The notes beneath the pieces were generated by a model. It saw only the letters and a list, made by a program, of their open reading frames with translations, made no database searches and had not been told where the DNA came from. Below, one piece after another: positions 1 through 10,875 of a DNA stretch of 64,000 nucleotides; within the stretch, counting starts at the first letter, position 1; every line of letters begins with the position of its first letter. A program made the translations under genes and the position numbers. The DNA lies in assembly GCF_022376445.1 (NCBI RefSeq), contig NW_025954963.1:1488001-1552000 (forward strand), given 5' to 3'. Origin of the DNA: Fomitopsis serialis. Lineage: Eukaryota > Basidiomycota > Agaricomycetes > Polyporales > Fomitopsidaceae.

Positions 1-1691
1 GGCAACCGAGGACGAGGTTGAGCTGATGCGCAGCCACGACAGGTTCGACTCTGACTGGCACAAGACCCAGTTCAAGGCCACGTTAGCACCAGGCTGGCCT
101 ATCTACAAGGTTTCCGTTCCGGACGAAGACATAATCTCGGCAGCTGAGCTCAAGGAGGGCGAGAAAGCGCGGCGGGATGTTTCCCAGTCGGACAACGGAC
201 GCAAGCCCGAGCGGAAGTTCCTGGTCGGGAAGCCGTACTTCATGAGTGACTCGCCCATCGGAGGAGGAACCAGGGGATATATCGCGTATGACGTCGCCGA
301 ACATCGACTGGTCTTCTTCAAGGAGTATTGGCGCGTGGACGAGCCGACCTATCATCCGGAAGGAGAGGTTTACCTGGAGTTGCATAAGCACGGGGTGCAG
401 TACATAGCAACCCCGATCGCTGCCGGCGACGTTTGCGGTGCGACCGGCGAAGCTCGTTCCACTCGTGCGCAAGCCTTCCTCGAAGGCTCGCCGCCCAAGC
501 TCATCCAATATCGCATCATTTTGCTGGAGATTGGTAAACCGCTGAAAGAGTATGAGACCTCTTACGATCTAGTAGTCGCCATGTACTGCTGTTTGACGGG
601 TTCGTTGACCGATCGTTTTAAATCAGCTCTCTGCATGCTCATCTGTATTTTCAGCACATCAAGAAGCCTGGGGAAAAGCCCATATCCTGCACCGCGACAT
701 AAGCAGCGGCAATCTGCTGCTATGCTGTGTCGTGACCAAAGACGGCGACATCACATGGATCGGCATATTGGTTGACTGGGGTTTGTGCAAGTACGCGAAT
801 GAGTTAGGAAAGCCGAGTGTGCTGAAACCCCGTTCAGTGAGTTTCACAAGGGCCTTAACGGCTGTACATTTCGCTGACTTTGTGTAGGGCACATGGCGGT
901 TTATCTCAGCGGTCTTGCTGGTATACCCGGGACACTTCGCCCACGCGGTGTGGCACGATCTCGAATCGTTCATACACGTCCTTCATTGGATGTGCGCGCG
1001 ATTTCACCTGACGAACTATTCGGACGACATGGAAAGATTACGCCAGCGCGTCAGCGGGATCTACGACGCATCGTATTCTTCGAAGACGGGTATCTTCCGT
1101 GGGGGCGACATGAAGATGACCATCTTGCAAACAGGAACGGTACCGTTCCAACTCGTCGATGGATCTGCCGGCCACACAGCCCCTGGTCTGAGCCGTCTAC
1201 TGACTGACCTCGCGGTGCTCTACAAGGCACACTATGAGTCGCTCAAGTCTGAGCTGCCTACTGTACGTCGGGACGTCGCGCCCTCTCTGGCGTCCTCCAA
1301 TGAGTCGAAGACGCGCGCACTATCGGGAAAACAGCTTGCGGTTGTTCCCATTCCGGAGAGGAGGCTGGCTAAATCTCGGGTGCGAACAGTGGTGCAGGAA
1401 ACGCCGGCGCTCGCTCTTCTCGAGGACCACACAGAGATCATGCTTGCGTTCGAGAACGTGTTGCACCCCGACCAAGACCCATGGATTTTGGACGAAAAGG
1501 TCGGGGATAACTTCGCTCACTTCAAAACGCACATGGATCAACAGAGCAGAGTGTCGAGGGAGTCCTTCAAGAGGTCTGCGGACCATTCTGTGGACGACAG
1601 AGCCGACAAGCGCATCAGGAGCGACACCAGCAGCGTGTCTGTGTCGACCACTCCGTTGTTGGGCCCGATAGTGGAGAACGTCAATGGATGA
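1..1691 (+). CDS. FunK1-type protein kinase K1 (5' part cut off by window edge)
   Basis: Only the C-terminal 527 residues are present; the window opens inside exon 2. Visible exons are 1-599, 655-836 and 888-1691, and their sum keeps one open frame to the TGA at 1689-1691. The kinase landmarks are a GGGTRGY glycine-rich stretch, the FFKEYWR lysine segment, HRDISSGN in exon 3 and LVDWGLCKY just before intron 3. Exon 4 carries the typical GTW(R/Q)FISAVLL and HDLESFIHVLHWMC segments and a basic, Ser-rich tail (DKRIRS). Exon 3 reads CCVVTKDGDITWIG, a version shared with K5 rather than with K2, K3, K7 or K8. Intron 2 is 55 nt, so its retention would shift the frame. Long or short N-terminal form cannot be decided here, but the alternating order of the array predicts a short form. 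Confidence 0.85.
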
Positions 1692-2195
1692 GGTCGAACG
1701 GGACTGGGACGTCAACTCGGATATCCGACGTCCGTATGTACTCGTAAGTATCGTATCAGTTGTTTTTGTCTGTCTGTGTACGCAGGATTGCCATTGTTGC
1801 CCAACCGATTATCGGAACTTATTGTATACCACGCCTTGCCTCATGGTCTTTCAAGAGAGTATCCACTCACCAACGAGTTCTCCTGGGTAGTTGTAGCTGG
1901 CGTGCGCGTGTAGACGTACCGGTACCTCTGCTGAAACAGATGCGCCTCGGGATCGGCATGAGACAGATGCCTCACAACCCTTCGCAACCATAAAAGCATA
2001 CTGCATACGAGGGACGAACAAGCGCTGCATGGTACTGTATACAGGCTGCGGAGACTACATCACTTTGTACATCCTGAGAGCCTACACTTCGGCATGACGG
2101 CTGCCACCCGTGGCAGAACGAGAAAGGAATACCAAAAGATCAAGCACATGCAGAAGGTCGAAGGTCGAAAGCAAATAGGATAAGTTACTGATCAA
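1692..2195. other. Tail-to-tail spacer between K1 and CC-A
   Basis: This is the first of six convergent kinase/coiled-coil spacers; the others are 7941-8544, 13547-14219, 19964-20604, 40753-41421 and 46261-46946. All share blocks such as GATATCCGACGTCCGTATGT shortly after the kinase stop and a short GCATACTGCATACGAG block further on. No coding capacity is convincing. The spacer should hold both 3' UTRs and poly(A) sites, but no single poly(A) signal could be fixed. Confidence 0.6.
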
Positions 2196-3835
2196 TCACG
2201 AAGCAGACGGCGACCCGATCGCGCGCAAGCACCCGTGCGCGAACGCCCCCGCATCGCACGACGTCACGCTGAACAGCTCGCGCAGGTCCAGGTGGCCTAC
2301 CCACCACAGCAGCGCGCGCGTCCCCAGCACCGCCGCCACCACGCCGAGGATCTCGACGTACCGGTTCGTCTGTCGAGCGAGCAGGCTCGTGAGCGCCTGG
2401 CGCAGACGATCGCGGGGGGCGACGAGACGTACCCATATCGATGCCCACGAGCTCCGCCTCGGCGCGGCATGCCTCCTGGGTGCCCGCGGCGGCGCTGCTG
2501 CCGTCGCAAATCCGTTCTGTCCCTGCGCCTGCGCTGCGTTGAGCCTCGCCAGGAGCTCCCGACGCTCCTCCTCCACGAGCTTCATCATCTCCTCATGCGC
2601 CGCCGACTGCGCCCGCTCCTCCTCTAGGGCAGCCACCCGCTCTAGGGCCTCATGCAGACTGTCCTCTGCGCGCGTACGGCCATCCCGTGCCTCACGCAGG
2701 GCCCCCTCCAGCTCCGCCACCTTTGCGGCGCGCTCGCGTTTGTGCGCGTCCAACTCAGCGACGCGTGCGAGGATCTGGCTGTTCCGCGTCTGCACCTCGC
2801 CGAGCTCCCTCTCCTTCTTGCTCATCTCCGCCTCGACGCGGACCCTGTGCTCCCTGAGCGCGACGCGCTCCGCCCCACTCGCGGCCGCACGGTCGTCCGA
2901 CTGCTGCTTCGCGAGCCTCTCAGCTTCCGCGGAAAGCTCCACCTCTGCGAGTCTGCCTTGCAGGAAGCCAACGAGCTCGTCTTGCACGTTGGCTGCTTCC
3001 TTCGCTTGCTTCAAGTTGAGCTGCCACCACGACGTCAGTCAGCATTGTTCAAACTCACCGAGACCCAGAACCTGCTTACCTCTTCCCGGATAGCCAGCGC
3101 GGTATGAACCATCTCTAATAACCCGAGTTCCTCGCGCTTCTCCTCAGTCGCCTCCTGCATGCTCTTCATCTCGCCCCGCGCTTCTTCCAGCTCGCGCCGC
3201 ATAGCCTCACGTTCGTGCTCGAGCACAGCGACCTCGCCCTCCTTGCTCCGCAGCGACGCGCGCGCCTCGTCAAGCTGGAATCCGCCCATGTTAGTCCAAT
3301 TGTACTTTCAGAGCGTGATGTAGCACAACACACCTGGCTCTGCACGTAACTCGAGTTAATCGTCATCGGCTCCTCTGCGAACACATCCCGTCAACGACCA
3401 TCCAATCCAGACCTCCAGGACGGACTCACCATTATGGCTCTTGCTCCCGCTGGACACGCTCGCCACGCTACCATGCCGCCTGAGTATATCCCCCCGGCCG
3501 CTTCAAGCTCAACAACCGCGTCCGCTTCTTCACGCCCGCGCCCGCGGCGAAACTCGCTTCCTGGCCAGGCATCGCGCGCGACTCGATCGACGTCACGCTC
3601 TTCACGTCCGCTCCGCATTCCACCAACGTCAACGTCCGCGGGTCCAACGGCGTCATCGATAACGCCTGCTCGTTCGCCGGCTTGGTTTCAGCCCAAGTTG
3701 CAGGCGGCATCCCCGTCGCGTTTGCGATATAAGCCACGCTGGCGCCCCAGCGACAGCGACAACTGGCGCGAGCGCGGTTTCGCCGCTGCCTCGCGACGCC
3801 GAATCAGATCCTGCGGTCCTCTCCGCACGACTCGC
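2196..3835 (-). pseudogene. CC-A: 5'-truncated copy of the coiled-coil gene
   Basis: This is a paralogue of the intact gene at 38499-40752, lacking roughly the first 190 residues. Exon 4 (3020-2196) is still open and encodes the long coiled coil (for example VAELEGALREARDG), a hydrophobic segment VEILGVVAAVLGTRALLWWV and the C-terminal tail. Exon 3 is 3274-3080, and exon 2 (EPMTINSSYVQSQ) lies near 3333-3373. The exon 1 remnant (about 3835-3433) is frameshifted: LSLKRPGG runs into YTQAAW and a stop where the intact gene reads ILRRQGSVASV. There is no start codon in the right frame. A truncated C-terminal protein from a downstream start cannot be excluded. It faces K1 tail-to-tail. Confidence 0.75.
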
Positions 3836-4484
3836 TACAACTCGGCCCCTTCGTGACCGCCTGTGTGTTCGTGTGGAGCTCACTGGACATGTTGAAGACC
3901 CCTGGTTAGTCATGGCGTGTATACTGCACCGAGAAGTGGTCGATCGGTCCTCTCCATGGTAAGTTACCGGTCAATGCACATGGCCAACTCTGTGTGCTGT
4001 AGACCATGCGCTCGCGAAGCAACCCAAGATCTAGTGGATGGCTGACAAAAGCAGAATGGAATCGCGCACTGCGCTCCGGTGCTCGTTCATGCACATGTAC
4101 TTACTTGTTTGGCGATGAACATAGAGTCTGTGCGCAGGTGCATGTGCGGCATCATGATCATGCGCCCACGAGTTCTTGAGGATAGTGACATAGCTACGCA
4201 CCACATTGGAATCCTGCGGAAAGCCAGAGTGCTGAATGCGTCGGTAGTGTGGGCCTATTTCATGGCACCGCACTCATCGGGTCAGTCTCAGTCCAGCGAA
4301 CCTGAGGGCATCATCGCAGCTACCTTCACAGGCTGTGTTGCCGCAGCGAGACAGGGCAAAAGATGAGCAGAGGTTCACCGGCTCCATCCCAGAAGAGGTC
4401 ATGAAGACTCCGATCGCAGGCCGTAGACTGAGTGCTGAGCGCTGAGCGCTTCGGAGGTCCACAGTGCCTGCGCCACAATGGCAG

Positions 4485-4490
4485 CACGTG
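4485..4490 (+). promoter_or_regulatory. CACGTG E-box upstream of K2
   Basis: CACGTGATCGTGATCGG lies 234 bp before the K2 ATG. The same element precedes K3, K4, K7 and K8 but is mutated before K5. Conservation among paralogous promoters is partly due to recent duplication, so function is only suggested. Confidence 0.35.
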
Positions 4491-4672
4491 ATCGTGATCG
4501 GTGGTTGGTTCGATGTGGCTTGCGCGTGGCTCGCCGCCTTGTGGGTCCTGCATTGTTCCATTGTTCCACGAATTGGGAACAAGCACACGCCTATATTTGG
4601 TAATTTGCTGCGTTGCCTCGCAGCTGACAGTTCAAACCCCGCAGAGCACCGCGTGGGCCACCAGTACCCTGC

Positions 4673-4680
4673 TTAAATAT
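4673..4680 (+). promoter_or_regulatory. TATA-like box of long-form kinase K2
   Basis: TTAAATAT ends 43 bp before the ATG at 4724. An identical box lies at the same distance before K4 (16694-16701) and K8 (50197-50190 on the minus strand). Confidence 0.45.
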
Positions 4681-4723
4681 CCCCGTCTCGCCGTCAAACT
4701 CGGTACGTCCGCGCACTGGCAGA

Positions 4724-7700
4724 ATGTCCCCGCTCGCGATCTCTGACTACGAGTCTAGTGACGCCGGCTCGCGATCACCCTCCCCGGGATCCGCACCGCT
4801 ACACTCATCCCCTCGACCCCGTATTTCTCGGACGCAGGCTACAGCTCTCCCGGCGACATCCCCGAGGAGTCAGACTACGCCAGCGGCAGCGAAGGCATCG
4901 TAGGCGAACAAGAAGAAGACGACGAGAACGATCCAGACGCAGCATCGCGTGTCAGTGATACATCAAACCAAGCCCCGCATCTTGACGGCTCCGCATTCGA
5001 GCCTCCACCTTTCGTCGTCTCGGACGCCCCAGAAGTATCTCTCGTTGCACGACCAGCCGCTCCAGGGACCGGTGTCGAAGGCGGAGGGGCGCCAGTAGAC
5101 ACAAGATCTGTGACTCCGCCAAACGACCCGACCAACGCGTCGCACTTGGCTGACGTGTCGGGATCCACGCCTGTTGCCCACAAATCATCCACCGCACGCC
5201 CCAACTCCTTACATCCAATTGGGGGCACCGAGTTTATGCCCAAGATTCGTCGTGATAACGCCTTCGAGATGGAGCGCAGGATTGTACAGGTTAGCCTGGA
5301 GACGTTTATGCAGACGTTCGTGCCCGGAGCGGACCTTCCCCCCGATGCTGTCGTGGAGGACTTCGACCCCGTTCAATTTAAGGGTAAAGAGGAACCCATG
5401 TACGACGAGCTGGTCAGTGTTTTCAGCGGATGGCGTAGGATCATGGCGGACTGATTGTTGTTGGCAGTGCAAGGTGGCGAACTCGGTCTTCGACCACGTC
5501 CCCATCAAAGCCGGTGTCCCGAGGCTGGTAGCGAAGAACACGAGCGTCTGGCCCGATCCTACGGACAAGGGCGACTTTGAGGAGAACACGAAGCCTGACG
5601 TGACCGTCTATCCCGAACACGACGACGCGAAGCGCGCATATACGATCGAGGCGTCAGCACTCAGGGGGAAGTCGGCGAACAGAACCAAACACTGTCGAGA
5701 GAAGGAGGCTAGGACGTCGTGGTTGTGGGCAAGCCTTTGTATCGAAGCGAAGGTTCACACAACCGACTCTCCGTTCGAGGTGCCGGCAGCCATGAAGAGG
5801 GGTAGGGCCGGGAAGACCGGAGCACGTACGGGAGCTACGCCTGACGAAGCAGGGTCGGGACGATCAGGCCGGGCGAAGGTTTCTACCCCGTCGGCGACTG
5901 TCTCTGAGTCTGTCCCAGCAGCATCGTCGGCTTCTACCCCGGGCCCCGCTGCTCCGGGGGCGAGCAGCACCGCCGCGCCGTCTTTCCTGTGTCTGGACAA
6001 TGAGGGCGCCAGGCAGACAATGGGCCAGATGTGTCAGCAAGTCTCGAAGATCCTGCGAAGGCAGTTCCTGTCCTGCCTGTTCACGGTATTTACCTGTCGT
6101 GACTATGCGTGGCTACTCTACTGGGACCGCGCGGGGCTGGTTGTTTCGAAGCCGTTCAACTTCGTGCAGCAGCCACGCCTCTTCCACAACTTCTTCTATC
6201 GGTTTGCCTGTATGACCGACATGCAGAGAGGCTTCGACCCGACGGTGACGCGGGCGACCGAGGAGGACGTTGAGCTGATGCGCAGCCACAACAAGTTCGA
6301 CTCTGACTGGCATGAGGCCCAGTTTAAGGCCTCGTTGGCACCGGGCTGGCCGATCTACGAGGTCTCCGTTCCTGAAAAACACATGATCTCGGCAGATGAG
6401 CTTGAGGCGGGCGAGAAAGCGCAGCGGGACGTTTCCCGGCCGGACAATGAACGCAAGCCTGAGCGGAAGTTCCTCGTCGGGAAGCCGTACTTCATGAGTA
6501 GCTCGCCCACTGGAGGAGGAACCAGGGGATATATCGCGTATGACGTCGCCGAACATCGACTGGTCTTCTTCAAGGAGTATTGGCGCGTGGACGAGCCGAC
6601 CTATCATCCGGAAGGGGATGTTTACCTGCGGTTGCATAAACATAAGGTGAAGTACATAGCGACCCCAGTCGCCGCGGGCGACGTTCGCGATGCGACCGGC
6701 GAAGCTCGCTCTACTCGCGCGCAAGACTTCCTCGAAGACTCGCCGCCCAAGCTCATCCAGTATCGCATCTTCTTGGAAGAGATCGGTAAACCGCTCAAAG
6801 AATACAGGACTTCTCGCGAGTTAGCGGCCGCTATGTACTGCTGTTTGACAGGTTCGTCGATCACTGACTTCATATCTGGTCTGGGCAGATGCTCATCTGT
6901 TCTGTCAGCGCATCAACAAGCCTGGGAAAACGCCGAAGTCTTGCACCGTGACATAAGCAGCGAGAATCTGCTGCTACTCTGTGTTATCCACAAAGGCAAG
7001 GTTGTTGGATGGATCGGTATATTGGTCGACTGGGGTTTGTGCAAGTACAAGGATGAGTTAGTAATACGGAGTGTGTTGAAGACCCGTTCAGTGAGTCTCT
7101 GCGAGGGCGTTAACGACTGTACATTTTGCTGATTTTGTGTAGGGCACATGGCAGTTCATCTCCGCTGTCTTGCTGGCATTCCCGGGACACTTTACGCACG
7201 CAGTGTGGCACGATCTCGAGTCCTTCATTCACGTCCTTCATTGGATGTGTGCGCGATTCCATCAAACAAACTATTCGGACAACATGGAAAGATTGCGCCA
7301 GCGCGTCAGCATCATCTACGACGCATCGTACTCATCGCTCACTGACGGTATCTTCCGTGGGGGCGACACGAAGCTCGATATCATGCAAACAGGAAAGATT
7401 CCGTTCGAGCTCGTCGGAGGATCTGCTGGCCTGTCAACGCCTGGTCTGCATCGGCTCTTGACTGAACTCGCGGAGCTTTACAAGTTGCACTACAAGTGGC
7501 TGACGCCTCAGCTGCCGACTCGGACGTCGCAACCGGACGTTGCACTCTCCGTGCCGCCCTCCGTCGATTCGGAGGAACTCGACCCAGGCCTCAATCTCAT
7601 TCCAGTTCCGGCTGAAGAGTTGACCGGGCCTCTGCTACAAGCGGTGGTTGAAGAAGTACCGAAGAACTCTGTTCTCAAGGATCACATGCAGATTAAGAAG

Positions 7701-7940
7701 GCATTCGCGCCAGCGGCGAGTAACGATCGACAGTGGACTCCAGATACCAAGGTCGGGGACAACTTCGCCCACTTCAACACGGCCATGTGTCAACAGAGCA
7801 GGGTGTCAAGGGAGTCTGTCAAGAGGTCCGCGGACAATTCTGTGGATGACAGACCCGACAAGCGTGTAAGGAGTGACAGCAGCGTGTCTGTGTCGACCAC
7901 TCCGTTGTTGGGCTCGATAGTTGAGAATGTCGATGGCTGA
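4724..7940 (+). CDS. FunK1-type protein kinase K2, long form with N-terminal frameshift
   Basis: Exons are 4724-5412, 5468-6851, 6909-7090 and 7143-7940. Their sum is one base short of a multiple of three. Compared with K4, one C is missing from a C-run near 4810-4814 (C4 instead of C5). Translation from 4724 therefore stops at TAG 4901. The next good start is ATG 5236 (MPKIRRDNAFEMERR), which gives an open frame of 846 residues equal in layout to the short-form kinases. The kinase domain is complete: GGGTRGY, FFKEYWR, LHRDISSEN, LVDWGLCKY. Intron 2 is 57 nt without a stop, so retention would insert 19 residues just before the catalytic loop. The missing base could be a sequencing error in a homopolymer; otherwise the 171-residue extension is lost in this copy. 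Confidence 0.8.
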
Positions 7941-8544
7941 GGTTGAACGGGGCCGCTTTTCGCGTCGAGGATTGGGTTGTCAGCTCGGATATCCGACGTC
8001 CGTATGTACTCATAAGTATCGTGTCAGTTGGTTTTGTCTGTCTGTGTATACGTAGGATTGTCATTTTGTTAGTTGACTAGGCACCGTGTACGTTCGGCAG
8101 CATGCACGTTCGTAATGTCAAATGTATGTGGTTCATGTGTACTGTGATAGTCGCAGCAGCTCCGAGATGCACTGCAGGGACCGCTAGGCCTCGAACCCTC
8201 GAGCTCTACATCAAATACTGGCAGGTATCACTCACGCTTTCCTGAGTCTTACGACGTCCGCTCGCAGACAGGACCTTTGCTGAAGCAGACGCGCCTCGAC
8301 GCGGCTTGAGATCGGCGCATCACAATCCCCGGCGATCATAGAAGCATACTGCATACGAGGGACGGTACAAGAGCTGCATAGTACTAGGTATACATTGAAG
8401 TTGCGGAGACCACATCACTCTGTACATCCTGAGAGCCTACACTTCAGCATGACGGCTGCCACCCGTGGCAGAACGAGAAAGGAATACCAACAGATCAAGC
8501 ACATGCAGAAGGTCGAAGAGCAAATAGGATAAGTTACTGACCAA

Positions 8545-10085
8545 TCACGAAGGAGACGGCGACCCAATCGCGCGCAAGCACCCGTGCGCGAACGCCCCCG
8601 CATCGCACGACGTCACGCTGAACAGCTCGCGCAGGTCCAGGTGGCCGACCCACCACAGCAGCGCGCGCGTCCCCAGCACCGCCGCCACCACGCCGAGGAT
8701 CTCGGGTTCGTCTGTCGAGCGAGCAGGCCCGTGAGCGCCTTGCGCAGACGATCGCGGGGGGCGACGAGACGTACCCATATCGATGCCCACGAGTTCCGCC
8801 TCGGCGCGGCATGCCTCCTGGGTACCCGCGGCGGCGCTGCTGCCGTCGCAGACCCGTTCTGTCTCTGCGCCTGCGCTGCATTGAGCCTCGCCAGGAGCTC
8901 CCGACGCTCCTTCTCCACGAGCTTCATCGTCTCCTCATGCGCCGCCGACTGCCCCCGCTCCTCCTCTAGGGCAGCCACCCGCTCTAGGGCCTCATGCAGA
9001 CTGTCCTCTGCGCACGTACGGCCATCCCGTGCCTCACGCAGGGCGCCCTCCAGCTCCGCCACCTTTGCGTCGCGCTCGCGTTTCTGCGCGTCCAATTCGG
9101 CGACGCGTGCGAGGATCTGGCTGTTCCGCGTCTGCACCTCGCCGAGCTCCCTCTCCTTCCTGCTCATCTCCGCCTCGACGCGGGCCTTGTGCTCCGTGAG
9201 CGAGGCGCACTCTGCCTCACTGGCGACTGCACGCTCATCCGACTGCTGCTTCGTCCGCCTCTCGGCCTCGGACGCGAATTCCAGTTCCGCGAGTCTGCCT
9301 TCCAAGAATCCGACGAGTTCGTCCTGCACGTTGGCAGCTTCCTTCGCTTGCCGAGCTGCCACCACGACGTCAGTCAGCATTGTTCGAACTCGCCCAGACC
9401 TAGGACGCGCTTACCTCCTCCCGAATAGCCAGCGCGGTATGAACTTCCTCGAATGACCCGAGCTCCTCGCGCTTCTCCTCAATCGCCTCCTGAAGGCTCC
9501 TCATCTCGTTCCGTGCTTCTTCCAGCTCGCGTCGCATAGCCTCCCGCTCGTGCTCAAGCACCGCGACCTCCCCCTCTTTGTTCCGCAGCGACGCGCGCGC
9601 CTCGTCAAGCTAGGGACCGTACATGTTAGCTTGCCTCCATCAGCACAACAGTTCCACGAACCTGGCTCTGCACGTAACTCGGGTTAATCGTCATCGGCTC
9701 CTCTGCAAACACATCACATCAACGACCATCCGACCCAGACCACCAGGACGAACTCACCATTATGGTTCTTGCTCCCACTCGCCACGCTGCCCTGCCGCCT
9801 GAGTATACCCCCGGCCGATTCAAGTTCAACGCCCGCGTCCGCTTCTTCACACCCGCACCCGCCGCGGGGCCCGCTTCCTGGCCAGACATTGCGCCCGACG
9901 TCACGTCCGCCTCGCGTTTCAGCCCAAGTTGCAGGCAGCATCCCCATCGCGATCGCGGTGGATACCACGCTGACCGGACGGCGCCTCAGTGACAGCGACA
10001 ACAGGCGTGAGCGCGGTTTTGCCGCTGCCACATCTTGCGCTCCGTTGCGACGCCGAATCGGATCCTGCGGTCCTCTCCGCCCGAC
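8545..10085 (-). pseudogene. CC-B: truncated coiled-coil copy, membrane segment lost
   Basis: The copy is collinear with CC-A. The coiled-coil part of exon 4 is open, but 7 bases are missing near 8703 (CTCGGGTTCG instead of CTCGACGTACGGGTTCG). This shifts the frame right after LLARQTNP and replaces the hydrophobic VEILGVVAAVLG segment by Arg/Trp-rich nonsense. The exon 1 remnant also has an internal deletion between SVVSTAIA and GAGVKKR. It is convergent with K2. Confidence 0.75.
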
Positions 10086-10875
10086 TCGCGACAACAGCTG
10101 AACTCAGGCTCCCCGCGACCGCCTATGCATTCGTGTGGAGCTGACTGGACATGTTCAAGACCCCCGGTTAGTCATGGCGTGCATACCACCGAGAAGTGGT
10201 CGGTCTGTCCTTCTCTCCACGGACAATGCATATAGCCAACTGTGTGCTGTAGACCATGCACTCGCGAAGCAACCCAAGATCTAGTGGATGGCTGATAAAA
10301 GCAGAATGAAATCGCATACTGCGCTCCTGTGCTCGTTCATGCACATGTGGTTGTTTGCCAATGAAAATATACTCTGTGTGCCGCAGGTGCGTGTGCGGCA
10401 TCATGACCATGCGCCCACGAGTTCTCGAGAATAGTGACACAGCTACGCACCACGTTGGAATCCTGCGGAGAGCCAGAGTGCTGAATGCTCTCTGCAAGCG
10501 TCTGTGGCGTCCTGTTTCATGGCACCGCACACATCGGGTCAGTCTCAGTCCAGCGAGGCGGCCTGAGGGCATCATCGCAGCTACCTTCACGGGCTGTATT
10601 GCCGCAGCGAGAAAAGACAAAAAATGAGCAGAGGTTCACCGGCCCCATCCCAGGAGAGGACATGAAGAAGCTGCGCAGCTTCAATGAAGCGCGACTATGT
10701 GGGCTGCGACACAGTGACACCGCAGTGCGCACGGTCAGTGTAGCGCCCGACGCGCAACACGGACCGCACGTGATCGCGATCGGTGGCTGGTTCGGTGTGG
10801 CTTCGCTCAAGCGCTCAAGCTCAAGCTTGGCTTATATTACTAGCTCTGCGACAGAGACTGGTGTGGCTCGCGTGT
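10086..10875. other. Upstream spacer of K3
   Basis: No gene was recognised. The distal part is homologous to 3836-4470. The proximal part is specific to short-form kinases and contains the E-box at 10767 and a CTCAAGCGCTCAAGC repeat-like stretch near 10806-10832. Confidence 0.55.
10767..10776 (+). promoter_or_regulatory. CACGTGATCG element upstream of K3
   Basis: This is the short-form counterpart of the E-box before K2, about 100 bp from the ATG and followed by CGATCGGTGGCTGGTTCG as in the other kinase promoters. Confidence 0.35.

Larger units (their letters stand above)
3836..4723. other. Upstream spacer and promoter region of K2
   Basis: No gene is seen here. The spacer is homologous to 15856-16744 and, less closely, to the upstream regions of the other kinases. 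It contains the shared CACGTG element and an A/T-rich TATA-like box listed separately. The segment about 3836-4470 is common to long and short kinases; the stretch nearest the ATG is specific to the long form. Confidence 0.6.
2190..5412. repeat. Dimer repeat, first copy (CC-A to K2 exon 1)
   Basis: The sequence from the CC-A stop through the spacer into K2 exon 1 reappears nearly base for base at about 14215-17434, some 12.02 kb downstream, for example K2 start 4724 versus K4 start 16745. Differences are single substitutions and short indels, such as one C missing near 4810-4814 and a 4-nt deletion near 14325. The high similarity in intergenic as well as coding sequence points to recent duplication or gene conversion. 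Confidence 0.8.

Noticed and set aside
2235..3107. Long plus-strand reading frames across the CC-A copy (and the same in CC-B, CC-C, CC-D)
   Set aside because: They are antisense shadows of the GC-rich coiled-coil exon; composition is Ala/Ser/Arg-rich with no domain, and introns of the minus-strand gene match those of the intact copy.
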